From Sistotremastrum niveocremeum HHB9708 (Eukaryota > Basidiomycota > Agaricomycetes > Sistotremastrales > Sistotremastraceae), in the NCBI GenBank assembly GCA_001630475.1, contig KV419443.1, positions 79,514 to 143,513 on the forward strand: a stretch of DNA of 64,000 nucleotides, in the 5' to 3' direction. Numbering within the stretch: position 1 is the stretch's first letter; every line of letters begins with the position of its first letter. The notes beneath the pieces are model-generated. The model was not told the origin of the DNA. It did no database searches and saw only the letters and a list, made by a program, of their open reading frames with translations. The position numbers and the translations under genes are program-made. Shown here one piece after another: positions 32,509 through 44,647 of the stretch.

Positions 32509-34983
32509 ATGTCCTCTGACTCTGATGAAGCTGGATGTCCGGTGAATAGGCAGAACAACCTCTAGTATAATATTAATGTACTAACCTGGATGTCCGGTGA
32601 ATAGGCAGAACAACCTNNNNNNNNNNNNNNNNNNNNNNNNNNNNNNNNNNNNNNNNNNNNNNNNNNNNNNNNNNNNNNNNNNNNNNNNNNNNNNNNNNNN
32701 NNNNNNNNNNNNNNNNNNNNNNNNNNNNNNNNNNNNNNNNNNNNNNNNNNNNNNNNNNNNNNNNNNNNNNNNNNNNNNNNNNNNNNNNNNNNNNNNNNNN
32801 NNNNNNNNNNNNNNNNNNNNNNNNNNNNNNNNNNNNNNNNNNNNNNNNNNNNNNNNNNNNNNNNNNNNNNNNNNNNNNNNNNNNNNNNNNNNNNNNNNNN
32901 NCTGATGAAGCTGGATGTCCGGTGAATAGGCAGAACAACCTCTAGTATAATATTAATGTACTAACCTGGATGTCCGGTGAATAGGCAGAACAACCTCTGC
33001 CTATCCCCGACATCCGGTATGCGCTTATATACTACATCGGATGGTTCTATATACGGTAACCGCTATACAGCGGTGCCACTGACTCGGACCGATCTCCTAG
33101 ACTCGCCGTATCTCCGTTATGTCCGTAACTCCGACTACGGCTCGTACTGGCTCATACATCCAACAGACTCTTCTAATACTTCGACCACAACTCTATGTGA
33201 AGATAATTCCAGTGAGGCAAACGGAACAAACCAACCATGGCTCGATCTCACCGACCAGATACGCTATCCTGCACCTCCATTGTATGCCGTCAAATCCGGC
33301 GGACAAGCCGACATCTATCAAGCACATTTGGATACCCTCAAAATTGCAGTGAAAGTTGTGAGGCATGTGGAGGTAGATGGTGACAAAAAGAATTCTCTGA
33401 TCAAGGTGATTTTCCTGTGGGCTTATTCTGTGACTCAGCTGACTGGAAACGGAAAACGCCCAGAGAACAAAGACTGAGTTAAGGTTATGGGCTTCTCTGA
33501 AACACGAGAATATTTTGCCGTTCACCGGCATCTGCTTCTTCCCCCTCAGCACACCAGGAGGAGGCGTCTTTTCTCTGGTTTCCCCATGGATGAAGAATGG
33601 CACAATCATAGAATATCTCAAATATCACCCGCGTGCAAATAGGATATCTCTGGTACGTTTCAGTCAAGCTACTATGGGTTCTCCCATGCTGGAACGCAGT
33701 TACAGATGATCGGAATAACGGATGGGCTCAATTATCTTCACGGCATGGACGTCGTTCATGCTGATCTTAAGGGGGTATGTTCAACCATCTGATGCAATTC
33801 AATTCAATTCGGATCATGAACATGAACATACTTCTTCCAGGGAAATATCTTTATCACGGAGAAGGGAGAGCCCGTTCTGGCTGACTTTGGATTATCAAAG
33901 CTACAAGGGCTCGACCCAATTTTCCGAAACGACTCAATTACCTCAAGTACATCAGCGCTCAAAGGAACTGCTCGATTTATGGCTCCAGAACTCTTCGGAC
34001 TAGATAACCCCCCAGATTCGAAACCGCCAAAGCCTGATATGGCTAGCGATGTCTGGGCTCTGGGATGTGTCATGCTCGTACGTTTAAACTTTTAAGGGAG
34101 ACAGGGGGTTCAGAGAAATTGTGATACGAATCTCAGGAAGTCGTTTATGGCACAATGCCGTACCTTCAGTTCCAATCCGACCCCCAGATAATCTGTGCCA
34201 TCATGAAGCGTCAGCTTCCCCATGAGGCAGCAAATCGAGATCTTTTTGAGGCGACCCCATTAGAGATACAAGAGATACAAAGTAATGAAGAACCTCTTCC
34301 ATCGGTGGAGCCGTCATCTCGCGCGGATTTGTGGAGCATTTGCCGTGACTGTTGGAACATCACGAAGGACGCACGACCACCAGTGTCTGTGGTGAGATTA
34401 AGACTCAGAATGTATGATGGGCCAAAGATACGTAGTAGTCTGAGGAGGTTGTTGAAGGGGAAAGTGAGAGAAAAACCAGGTCAGTCCTCCTCCAAAAGGC
34501 TCCAATTACAACACGGAAAAGGCTATACTGAACGATATACAGATAAATCCACCAAATCGCGATCAAGACATGACTACTCGTACACTCGGTCCCCTCAGCC
34601 ACACCGCTCTGAATGGCTTGTCAGTGCTCGCTCACCCTCTGAGTCATATACCAGCGGGAATTCGAGGTGTTTCGGTGGGCCCCACGTCAACGTCTCGTTC
34701 GATCCTGAGACAGCTGGGATCAGTCAGAATCTGCTGCTTGAACCAGGTGCGTTAAGTTCAAGTCTTCGTCCTGATCTCCCTGATAATCTTCAAGATGAGC
34801 CGCGCAACCCTGAGCTAGAGTGGCGCATCAGGCGCATGATGTCCGGCACGATATCAAGAAAGCGCAAAGCAGGCGCAATAGCTGATTTGGCACAGGCATT
34901 GAGTAACATAAATCAACGGTCCGGGTCGAAGAGAGTCGCCGCAGCTGATGTGATAGAGGAAACAACCGAACTTCTCGGGTGAG
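32509..34983 (+). CDS. TKL-like protein kinase K2
   Basis: Kinase with a long N-terminal region and a C-terminal tail. Probable exon 1 starts at ATG 32509 (MSSDSDEAGC); the next exon starts at 32989 (NNLCLSPTSGM), interrupted in the assembly by the N run. N-lobe: KSGGQADIYQAHLD, catalytic Lys in IAVKVV, helix-C Glu in TELRLW. Catalytic loop VVHADLKGGNIFI (Ala replaces the HRD arginine), LADFGLSK, RFMAPELF, DVWALGC, then CRDCWNITKDARPP. The tail of about 170 residues is Ser/Arg-rich with a basic SRKRKAG stretch and ends ETTELLG. Aspartate and DFG are kept, so activity is plausible. Expression from the first ATG depends on the intron described at the gap. Confidence 0.8.
32522..32616. repeat. 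95-bp segment repeated exactly across the gap (left copy)
   Basis: Identical to 32902-32996 over 95 bp. Inside it a 31-bp unit starting CTGGATGTCCGGTGAATAGG occurs twice (32531 and 32586 regions), separated by 24 bp that include TACTAAC. Confidence 0.85.
32617..32901. other. assembly gap (285 N)
   Basis: Run of Ns. The 95 bp on its left equals the 95 bp on its right, which is what two overlapping contig ends look like when they were not merged. The true sequence may have no gap. Confidence 0.9.
32902..32996. repeat. 95-bp segment repeated exactly across the gap (right copy)
   Basis: Right-hand copy of 32522-32616. It runs directly into kinase K2 coding sequence (CTCTGCCTATCC), so it is the copy continuous with the gene. 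Confidence 0.85.
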
Positions 34984-35699
34984 TTACTTTACTATATCGT
35001 CTTGATGTTGTATAGTGCTGACTGGATCTAATCAAGAGTTTTGAAGGCTATATTAGGAGGTGGAACAGAAACCCAGGGCCAACACGAAGGAAATCCGGGT
35101 CCAGACGTTACGTCCGAAACGCTTCGATAACACTCTCCGTCCTCTAATTCGTGAACTTGGTCCAACGTTAATGAGTATCTGATACATCTCGTCCGGACCG
35201 AAAATGTCCTAAAATACTGTCTCACATTTGGATGTTGATTGGCATTCTGCTAGAGTTCTTGGGATAGACAGACAGACCTTGATAGTGTGGAGGGAAAGAG
35301 GTTGTGTCCTTTAATTCCGACTCCTCCAGCGAATCGCGCCAACAGTAGATTTGGATCGCTGGAATTCGTACACGTTACGAGTATCACACCAAAAAACGAT
35401 GAATCAATGCGCCTAGCAATACAACTATAATACAGCACACATATGAAACAACAGTAACAACCTTCGAGATACCGGAAACCCTAACGCTATGAAACCCGTA
35501 ATGAAAGAAGATAGAAGAGTAGGTATACAATGTACGAACATTCGGAACACTAGAACTGATGAGACATGTCAGACATCGGAGCTGAACGCGAAGTGAGGGA
35601 TGTACAATAGGAGATTGTGAGGAAGATAGATGGATGAAGAACTGTTGATGGAGGAGGTTCGTCGCGAAAGATCCGAGCTCTTTGATCGTTGAACGCATC
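34984..35699. other. intergenic, nothing recognised
   Basis: About 700 bp after kinase K2. No domain-bearing ORF and no clear repeat. Confidence 0.4.
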
Positions 35700-35900
35700 A
35701 GGGGGGTGGGATGGTGAACGTAATGTTACGCTGGGCATCACAGCGTTTGCGAAATTAGAGAGGACGTGTCCCATCCCGCTCGAAAGCGATTGATACTGGA
35801 TGAATGGAGCGCCGTGGATATCCAGATTCCCCCTTGTCCTGCTTCGTTGACATCATTCCCGAGGCAGATGATCTCAATAGTAGAGGAGGGAGGAGGAGGA
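35700..35900 (-). pseudogene. decayed copy of the RING protein C-terminus
   Basis: Minus-strand translation YQSLSSGMGHVLSNFANAVM then PSVTLR matches the end of the neighbouring RING protein (YPSLASGTGHVLSIVAFAIF then LSVLLR). The membrane character is lost (Asn and Pro replace aliphatic residues) and there is no stop where the intact gene ends. The RING domain is absent. Similarity may extend weakly further up to about 36180. Confidence 0.6.
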
Positions 35901-36196
35901 AGACAGAGAATTGATGAAGATGACGAATACTCCGCCTCTATCGACGACGACGGCCGACGGAAGAGCCAAACAATGAGGACGAATGTTCCTCGACAACAAT
36001 GGGAGGATAGTCATGAGGGGAACCATGAGCCATGGTTCGACGGTGGGAGTCGATGATGACCAACAGTCGATAGCAGATTCTCAAAGGGTCGACGAAGGAT
36101 CGATCAGAGCCCGCAAACCGACCGCCCACGACGGAAGTGACAGACGTGCCGACCAACCGTCGTCCCTTCCACCCACCCATCAATCAAAGTCGTAAT

Positions 36197-37736
36197 TTAT
36201 CTCAACAACACACTCAAAAATATAGCAAACGCAACGATCGACAGAACATGTCCCGTCCCGCTCGCGAGGGAGGGATAATGCATCAACAGATCCAGATGAA
36301 CATCTACGTTCTCTGTCTTTGCCTTTGCTGTCGGTGATGAAGGGGCCGATAGTGACGAAGCCGGCATGGGAGAAGACGATAGGGAGGAGGATGGGAAGGA
36401 AGGGGAGGAAGGGGAGGAAGGTGATGATGGGGGAGGACGAGGACGAAGGATTGATGAGAGAGATGAAGGTGAGGCGGGAGATGATATATCAGATGGATCT
36501 ACTGATATCGCAGAGGAAGGTGATACAGTCGACGTAGACGATAAAGGTGACATCATCTCTTCAGAGTTCTGTACCGCTGAGGGCGTTGGATGGACGTTCG
36601 TCGATAACGATAACGACAACGACGGCAGAAGGTTCGATAGCGGCATCCGAGAACGTGAGGGTTGAGATGAGGAACTGGTCGAGTAGGGAAACGTATTCGG
36701 TGCGGAGAGGGAACGTTGATGACTAGTTCCTGAACCCGAAATTGAATTCGGTGGTCTAGGAGAAGGTCTCGGCGTCTTCTCCTCCTCTCCCTCTCCCCCA
36801 TAAAACCCATCAACATTCTCAGCATCAGATATCCTCCCCCGGCCGAATATCATAACAACATCCTTCTCCAAAGCACAAGGCCTTTTACAAACCGGACATC
36901 TCGGATCATCCACGTTCGAAGGGGATGAGAGCCATGTGCTGAGATCGGTGTAGCAGAATAGGTGGCCGCAGGATGATACGCAGGGGTTTGATGCTGTTTC
37001 TAGACTATTCGCGGTTGTTAGTTAGATTTGTGCAAAGCATGAATCGGGAGAGGGGGAGAGTGGAGGGAAGAGGACATGGAAGAGGAGGAGGAGGAGAGGC
37101 TTACCAGATTCCACAGTCCCATTCTAGTGAGTGAGATTCGTCGGATGGGTATGATCTTCGACGCGAGCGCTTCAGCGTAGAAGACGAAGATGCGTGTGCC
37201 GCGTGAGACGCGTGTGGATGAGAGGCATTTGCGAAGGTGGAAGATGCAGATGCAGATGATGAAGGGGAAGCGGAGGATGGAGAAGGATATGACGATAAAG
37301 AAGTCGATTCGTGGTTCGGGATGCCACCGCTCGAACCGACGCTCGAAGTGGAACTTGCATCAACTCTGGATCTCGGCACCTCTGTTATAGAACTCGACAA
37401 CGAGTTTACTTCCAATTCACCACTGTCCTCGTCATCTTCCTCAACACCAAGATTCAACACACCCTCTCCCTCTTCACCGTCATCCTCATCTCTCGCGATC
37501 GCATGACTCGAAGAAAGAGCGCCAAGCGCTTTCAACCCATCCAACTCGAATTCGTCGTCATAACCAAAATCAAGATCCGATGAGAGTGACGAGAGGTCGA
37601 TGTGTTCTTCGTATAGTTTACGAGGGGCTGGTGCGGAGATGGGGGAGTAGGGGAATGTGGAGGATGACGAGGGTCGTGTGCGAGGTGAGGGTGGCATTGG
37701 GTTCTCGGCGCTCGTGTTCATCATAGTACTTTCCAT
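36197..37736 (-). CDS. RING-type protein, C-terminal membrane anchor
   Basis: Candidate E3 ubiquitin ligase resembling RNF5/RMA1-type ER ligases. Exon 1 (37736 to about 37105) encodes a Ser/Asp/Glu-rich disordered region ending WDCGIC; after an intron (GTAAGC..AATAG) the RING continues LETASNPCVSSCGHLFCYTD and later CPVCKRPC. Visible ligands are C..C (CGIC), C and H (CGH), C (LFC) and CPVC. The usual second Cys of FCWPC is Asp here (FCYTD). Asp can serve as a RING ligand in some families, so activity is uncertain. A long Ser/Pro-rich linker follows, and the extreme C-terminus (HVLSIVAFAIFLSVLLR) is one hydrophobic segment, suggesting a tail anchor, whereas RNF5 has two. Confidence 0.8.
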
Positions 37737-38149
37737 CCTTCAAATTGTCTTGGTTCGGGGTGTAGGAGAGTAGACGATGGAGGATAGGAGGTACGCGTCA
37801 CCTTCTGCTTTCAAGCCGAGAGACGTTGAAGACGAAGGAAGGAGAGACAAGCTAGAGATGAATAGGAATTTCAATTGATGAATGAACCCAGAATCACATG
37901 TGCTCACAAAATGCAGAACCAGATCCTAGATAACGCTCGTTGAATTCGGTCGGACCTTCCATCCGAGACATTTTTTCAAGGAACAGAGAACAAGGCATCC
38001 CATCCCTCCTATTCACCTTCGTCCCTTATTCTTCTATCTCCAAAGTCACTAGCACGAATTCCAGTCAACGAATAGCCTGTTAGTGAGAGTGGTTGGGAGA
38101 CCGAACGGCACCGAGAGCAGATTGGATTGGATGAACGGCAGAGGGAGGA
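37737..38149. other. RING gene promoter region
   Basis: About 410 bp upstream of the RING gene; no gene seen. The degenerate tandem repeat array begins just after it. Confidence 0.4.
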
Positions 38150-40440
38150 GATAAGCGCTGGATGGATTCGGAATGGACCCGTGATGCTGCTCGAGACCCC
38201 ACTACGACCACGAAGTAATTGGGCCAGCTGAGATGCTAGCTCCGAACTCGAGGAGATTGGTGCCTTGAAAATTTCTCTCTGCTGAACGATGGAATCTTTT
38301 TGCTGTCGATCTCGGATCCTGGCTTTGACTTCAAATTTTGATTCGTCGATTCTCTCGTTCTCTCTCGCCGATGTCGACCGGTTCTGTTGAACCGAATAAG
38401 CTTCAGCGCTCAGTACTATTCTCTCCTTCACCGCGTCTGGTTAGGTTAGAATCTCAATCGGTGGGCAGACATGTCTTCAATTTTCTCGTTCCTTGCTTCT
38501 TCATTCCTCTCGGTCTTTCGCCGAAGACAGGCCAGACAGCTGCTCCGAATAGCATCATCAGCATCGATAGCTTCAGCGCTCAGTCTCTCCGTCGTCTATC
38601 CTTCGTCCTCGACCAATACTTGTACTATCAGTCTTCGCTCGCGGTCGGATTAGGAGGATTAGGGGGATTCGGAGATGTCGTGTCCGAGTAAAACCGACGG
38701 GCTAGGACGAACGGACGAAGATTGGAGAAGTCTGTTGCCCTGTTTCATACCCTTCCGCGAGCGTCTTCCTCCTCTCCTTGCTTCCCCCTCCTTCCTTGCT
38801 TCGTTCTCCTCCCTGACCTCGGGTCAGATACCGTCATTTATCATGCTCTCCGTGATCTTCGTATGGTTCGAAACTCCAGGCACCCTTCCTTGAATTCAGC
38901 CACCACCCGCGACGAAGCTTGGCCAGCTGAGCTGGTAGCTCCAAAGTCGACGACACTCGATCTCGGATATGGGTGTCGTGTTCAATCTTCTATTCGTCGC
39001 TTCTCTCGTATTCTCGCGCAAGTGATAAACCTGATAAGAAGTACAACTGATGAATAGCTTCGGCGCTCAGTACTGGTCTCTCATCCATCGCGTCTGGCTA
39101 GATTGGAATCTCAATCCGAGTGGGGCGACGTCTTCGACTTTCTCGTTCACGTTCCTTGGTTATTCACTCCTCTCATCCTCTCGCGGAAAACGACCGATTG
39201 GTTGAACCGAATATCTCCATAGCATCACTAGCATTGAAGTATCCAACGCTTAGACTGTCCGTGGTCTCTCCTTAAGCTTCTTCGCTCTCGACTAATACTA
39301 TTCAGTACCATCGGTCTTCGCTCGCGGTCGGGTCAGGAGGATTAGGGGGATTCGGAGGTGTCGTGGCCGAGTAAACCCGACGGGTTAGGAGTCTTGAGAC
39401 GAACGGACGAAGAGGGTGTTGCCTTATTTCCGAGTCATGGCCATCTGTGAGTTTCCTCTTCCCCCTTCTTTCCCTTCTTCATTCTCATTCCCGACGTTGG
39501 GTCAGATACAAGCATCCTTCATGCTATCCGTCGTCTCCATTAATTCGGATCCCCAGGCACTATTCCTTTCGCTTAACCACTTCACTGCGATGCGAAGAAT
39601 ACTCGACGTCCATTCATAATAGCATCATCGAAGCTTCAAACCCGGACTAATATTTCCTCTTTTCTTCTTCGTACTCCCATAGACTTGGTCGCCCTTACTC
39701 AGTCCGATGATAATAGGGGGCCTTGGCAGATATCACTGAACGAAATTGACGGATGACATTGTCCAGCGGTTCATCCTCTTCTGTCAACGCGAGCTTCCTC
39801 TTCCCCTCTTCCTTCTCGTGCTGTCGACCTCGGATTAGGTCATTGTACTCAACTTTTCAGTCGTTGTTGCTCTCGTTCTCGCCGATGACAACCCTTGAAA
39901 TTTGAACCGAATAGCATCAATGGCATCAATGGCATCTATGACTCAGCATTCGGTCTCTCATCCTGCGTCATCGACTAGCATCATCGGTCATCGCTCGCTC
40001 CTCGGTCGGATTCGAGATCATAGGAGCGATTCGGAGATGTCGTCTCCGAACAAAACCGAAGGGTAGGGCCGTAGCTGTTGCCCTGTTTCATCATCCACCT
40101 GTGAGCGTTTTCCTCGCCCCTTCCTTTCTTGCTTCGTACACCTTCCTGTCATTGGGCTGGATACAGTCAGTCACCAGTCATCATGGATCCAATGGTGCCC
40201 TGGAAAGTTCTCTCTCTGACGAGCGGTGCTTGTCGATAAGGCTCAAATATTCTCGTTCGTTGTTTCTCTCGGCTCGGATGGAATCTTTCGGCCGATTCAG
40301 ACGTTGTCCTTCATCTTCTACTGTACTGTGGTTTCTCGCGGTTCTTCAGTCCTCTCAGTCTCTCTCGTCTACGACAACCGATTCCGCGGAGCCGAGTAGC
40401 ACGTCTGTCACTTTCGTCAACGGCTAGTCCAAGAACCCGA
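38150..40440. repeat. degenerate tandem repeat, unit about 680 bp, about three copies
   Basis: Ordered blocks recur. GGATTCGGAGATGTCGT with CGAGTAAAACCGACGGG is at about 38646-38710, 39326-39390 and 39999-40066, spaced 680 and 673 bp. TTGCCCTGTTTCAT follows each. TTGAACCGAATA precedes at 38388 and 39903, with GCGCTCAGTACT at 38408 and 39066. GGCCAGCTGAG is at 38222 and 38920. Copies differ by many substitutions and indels and no reading frame is kept, so short ORFs here are not genes. It could be a decayed tandem gene or a satellite-like array. Confidence 0.7.
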
Positions 40441-41219
40441 AGTCAGCAAGAACAAGTCCACCCCATTATAATGATGTGGCAAAGTCCAATCTTGACAAAA
40501 GTCACAAAACTCATTGTCGGCTCCGAAAATCCTATCCGCTATCGGTCTATGGCGTTGTTCTCGGGGTGCTTTTTGATGTTCAAGACTACTTAGGAGGAGC
40601 CACGACATACTGCCTACCGGTGAGTCTCTCTGTGTGTTCTCTTCCACAAGATATTAATATTTAAACCTGTGAAGCAGTTTCTTTCGCATCATCTTGGGGC
40701 ATGTGAGTTATCCCCATTGAAAGTTGACGACAAATGTCTCACAGTCCTTTCTTCCAGAGCCCATCGGCTTCAGCAAATTCTTGACAGCGAAAGAGTGTGG
40801 GACGGTGATGGCTGTCTGGGCGAAGGATTTGGATCTGAGGCGGAAATATGCGTTTGAAAGTCGCGGGAATGCCAGAGAGGATTCAGACTCTTTGCCAGAT
40901 TTAGGATTTTTAACGTACTTAGAATTAAATTATTAGAGTCATCAATAATACTGATGTTTATGATTATTACTACGTGATTTCTGTCATGATTTCAAGTGCA
41001 AAACAGTGTCAGAAACAGCCACAAAACGTCGAAAAGGCGGCTCTCGATGGTCTAACCGAGATCCTAGATACGCTAATGAGCGACACTGGGACGCTGATTT
41101 CTCATAGGAGCAGCTAGCCCTGATTTCAACGACCTGCGAGTGAAAAACAATGTTCTATCCGTTGGTTCCTCTGTGACGAATACATGACTGTCGGAGTTGA
41201 TTATCCCCGCGGTGTGGGC
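40441..41219. other. intergenic, nothing recognised
   Basis: About 780 bp between the repeat array and kinase K3. No supported ORF. Confidence 0.4.
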
Positions 41220-42620
41220 TCACAGTGCCAAGCCTATTGCTAGATCCCACTCCACAGGATTGTGAGGAAATACAACTGTTTCAGAGACTGGTCCGAGTCC
41301 TGACCCCGATATCGTTGGGATGCCGATAACGAAAGGTTGTGATGCAATTGAATCAGGGAAGTAGTGACCTTCAGCGATCATACGAATCGCGGACTCCCGT
41401 TCTGCCTGGACCGCATCGGGAAAGATCTGGTCCTGTTTGATCTCTCGTAGTTGTTGGGTGAGCGAAGAAGCTGTTGGTCGACCTCGGGGATCAAAATTCC
41501 AACACATGTCGCAGATCATTTCTAGATGCTTGTTCCGTGTTACCGGGAAAGGGGGTGGGTCGATGGAAGTCTCGAAACCCTTTGCATGCGGCCTTTTGCC
41601 CGTCAGTATAGAGCAAATGACTTGAGGGTCATGTTTGCTCTCTGCATAAGGCAATGATCCGCAAACGACCTCCTGGAACAGGATCAAATTCTGGTTGTGA
41701 GTCGTGCGCGCGTTGCAAAAATCCGACTCACCACCGTAACACAGCCAAATGCCCACATATCCGTGCTGAAGTTGACACCATCGGAATTCTCATGAAAGAG
41801 CTCCGGGGCCATAAATCGCGCAGTTCCTTTGAGATTGGTCGTACTAGATATGACCGACTCCGTGAAAAATCCAGCATCATCTTCCATGAGTATTGATACT
41901 CCAAAATCTGTCAGGACCGGATAGCCTTCTTCTGTGACTAAAATGTTTGCCTGGCAAATTGTGCATCGACGTTAGCTAATAGTAGGTGGCGGTGGTTGGG
42001 CGCTTCTCTCAAGTGACGGGACTTACCCCTTTGAGGTCCCCATGAACGATATTTTTCTCATGGAGGTAAGCTAATCCATCGATTATCCCAATCATCTATA
42101 TGTGTGTCGATCTCGAGCAGCGATGAGAGTGCTTTAGGGCAGTTCCTTACCATGTCAAGCCTATCTACTTCGGGGGAATTTTTGAGATATTCTCTGATGG
42201 TACCGTTCCTCATCCATGGTGAAACCATAGCGAAAAGGGATTCATCCCGGACGCCCAACGGGAAGAAGCAAACTCCTTTGAACGATAAAATGTTCATGTG
42301 ATTTAGTGAATGCCATAACCGTAGTTCTTTCCGGATTTTCTGTTTATTAATACGCATCAGATCGAGAAGATTGCAGAGACTTCAGATAATACTCTGGTCA
42401 TTGCCCGCGCTCGTTTCTCTTCATTTCTCTCAACGTGTCTTGCAACTTTGACAGCCACTTCCTCGCCATCTAACGCGGCCAGATAGATGTCGGCGTGTCC
42501 ACCGGTTCTGATGGGAAAGCGGTTGTCAAGAAATGTTATTCTGGCAGTGAGGTCAATCCAGGGGTTCCTTGAGTCGCTTTCGGCATCCGACAAGCGATCA
42601 AAGGTGGGTAAAAGGGCCAT
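41220..42620 (-). CDS. TKL-like protein kinase K3
   Basis: Kinase in several exons, start MALLPTFDRLSD at 42620. N-lobe: TGGHADIYLAALDG, Lys58 in EVAVKVA, helix-C Glu in IRKELRLW, hinge-side block MVSPWMRNGTIREYL. Catalytic loop IVHGDLKGANILV (HGD), LTDFGVS, RFMAPELF, DMWAFGC. The last exon begins EVVCGSLPYAESKHDPQ, includes MCWNFDPRGRPTAS and ends DLAIGLAL. No transmembrane segment or ligand-binding domain is attached, so it is a stand-alone cytosolic kinase. It lies next to two F-box genes on the same strand, an arrangement echoed at 54.5-61 kb. Confidence 0.85.
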
Positions 42621-42936
42621 TTGTGGCTGTCAGTGTCGACTGGAGAGTTGTAGAGGGAGCGATGGATGCACGTGTTGTAGGAGGATACCAAGGGCGGTGC
42701 AAAGCTGTTGCACCGTGGTAAGCGCTCAGCTTTGCCCTGATCCATACATGATAAATATAGCGCTCATGAATAAGGAACACCGAGCACATTCGCACGCAAA
42801 TGGTTGAGTAAGATAATCGAGCTCGCCGTTGCTCATTGGCAGACCAGAGGTGCATCGGTATCCCTCTCCTCATCGATGAAAGAGATTTCAAAAAGCCGTA
42901 TCTTCGCCCAATTCAAAGCACCAAAATACTCCATAT
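42621..42936. other. spacer between kinase K3 and F-box gene F
   Basis: 316 bp; promoter of K3 and 3' end of gene F. No gene seen. Confidence 0.4.
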
Positions 42937-44517
42937 TCAATAATACAGAACATGGAGCTCGTTCTCATAATGCACAAACAATCTCCCAGACGACATGTCA
43001 AAGCCCCAAATCTTTTCGCCAACATTCCGCATCCCATGTTCGAACACCGATGAAAGATCAAGATGAATCCAATTCATCCCACCACTTTTCTCAGTCCGAA
43101 GAACATAGAGTCCTTCTCCTGCTGTATCTCCGATCATCAAGAGCCCTGCATAGTCCGAATACCGCATCTGAGTTCCTCTGATCTTCAGTACTTTGAAGTG
43201 CTTCGGAGGAAGAGGCGATTCGAGCATAGTCGACCGCATTTCCCACGTATCTGGCAATACCAATGTATGTTCAATGTACGCAAGTTCATCTCCAGAAATG
43301 TGTTTCAAGCGGTGTTCAACAGCCTCGATGACATTAGAGGTCGAAGAAGGTTGCGGCATGGCAGATGTCATCGTTCGAAATAGGGAGTTATAGGAGTGGG
43401 CATTGTAAGAGATAGTTGCGCCGCTGCGATAGGCGAATGTGTGAACGGGAGTTTCCATTGCATAGGACCATCCTCCTGTCAACGGGTTTTCGACTTCGCG
43501 GATCTCAGGCATCGAAAGTGGAATAGGGAACACCGAAAAGTGAATATCATCTTCATCACTGAGATGTTCGACGATCATGGATCTTCCATCAGGGTGCATG
43601 CAAAGACGGAGAATTATCTAGTGAACAGTGGATCAAGTGGATCAGTTTTGTCACTTTTGTGATACGTAGAGATATCTATAAGATAGGCTCACCAAAACTC
43701 CTCCGATCGGTGAATTGAGCATCAGACAAATACCAGTGATACGATTGATGTCGCTTAGATCGCAAATAAAGCAGTCAGAAGTGACAGGAACAAAGACGTA
43801 ACTCCCCTCTAAGAGCGGCTTCTCTAGAGCAATTCCAGGAAGATAAAGGTGGACCAAGTGAGCAACTTGTCTAAATTCTTCCCCGGAAACATCGTAGTCG
43901 TTCACTACGAGTAAGTGTTCTTCTTCCCAACACACACAAGCGATCCTCAGTATCGAGTTGTTGTTCATCATCTGGCAATGAAAGACTGCCACGCGTCCAA
44001 ATGGCGCATTCATTCGACGATTCTCGTGTCTGACATCCACAATGACCATTGAACTATGATCGGGACCGGGATAATAAACAAGTATATGTTCAAAGACGAA
44101 TAGGGGATATGGCATGGGCTCCGGATCTGCTCCGCTTCTGCAACGGAATAGATCAGGCACGCCGGAAACGATCCTTTGATGTGTAGCCTGCAGAGTTGTT
44201 GTGATATCGGCTTTCGAGAGTCTCTGCTTCACACGAACAGCCTGTACACAGAGACTGAGGAAGCCAGAAGGAGGATTCTCAGGTGTATTTCCAGCAGGCA
44301 AGTCGAAAGGATGTGTGTAGAATGCGGTTGCGAGGATACAATTGTCGGATTGAATAAGCGCTCGAAAGGATGATGAGGTCTGGCATGTCTCTCAATATCT
44401 AGAGTTCGAAATGATGTGTAGAGGGCGTACCTGGGATAGGTTGACAACATCCTCGAGCGTAGACTCTATTAGAATCTCTCGGCGAAGTTCTGCAGGCAAG
44501 TCGTTGAACGTCGCCAT
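42937..44517 (-). CDS. F-box protein, family 2 (gene F)
   Basis: Start MATFNDLPAELRREILIEST at 44517, core DVVNLSQ, then after an intron SSSFRALIQSDNCILATAFY, LPAGNTPENPPSGF and AVRVKQRLSKADITT. A further intron near 43620-43690 joins LMLNSPIGGV to LRLCMHPDGRSMIVEH. C-terminus: WGFDMSSGRLFVHYENELH then VLYY. About 480 residues and close to gene E in layout. It shares CGGAACTTGCCGTC (44546-44559) just upstream with gene G. Predicted SCF adaptor of unknown substrate. Confidence 0.83.
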
Positions 44518-44545
44518 CCTGAACCGCTTGCCAAGGGCGATGTAG

Positions 44546-44559
44546 CGGAACTTGCCGTC
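44546..44559. promoter_or_regulatory. 14-bp element upstream of F-box gene F, shared with gene G
   Basis: CGGAACTTGCCGTC, 29-42 bp before the gene F start and identical to 46258-46271, which lies 59-72 bp before the gene G start. Role unknown. Confidence 0.35.
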
Positions 44560-44647
44560 CGATCTTTCCGAACGGTTGCCGGCTTTGTGTCGGCTCAACT
44601 TTTTTAGTCCGAAGAGAAAGTCGTTACATTGAGAGGGATTGAAGTGA

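Noticed and set aside
32977-32979. GTG as start of kinase K2
   Set aside because: A fungal nuclear gene is expected to use ATG; an ATG at 32509 with an in-phase intron explains the frame.
32522-32996. 95-bp repeat as a biological tandem duplication flanking the gap
   Set aside because: Exact identity ending precisely at both gap edges is better explained by unmerged contig overlap; only the inner 31-bp repeat is taken as biological.
35766-36183. Overlapping ORFs next to the RING gene as separate proteins
   Set aside because: Similarity is limited to the RING protein tail near 35700-35800; the rest is Arg/Ser/Asp-rich frame noise in decayed duplicate sequence.
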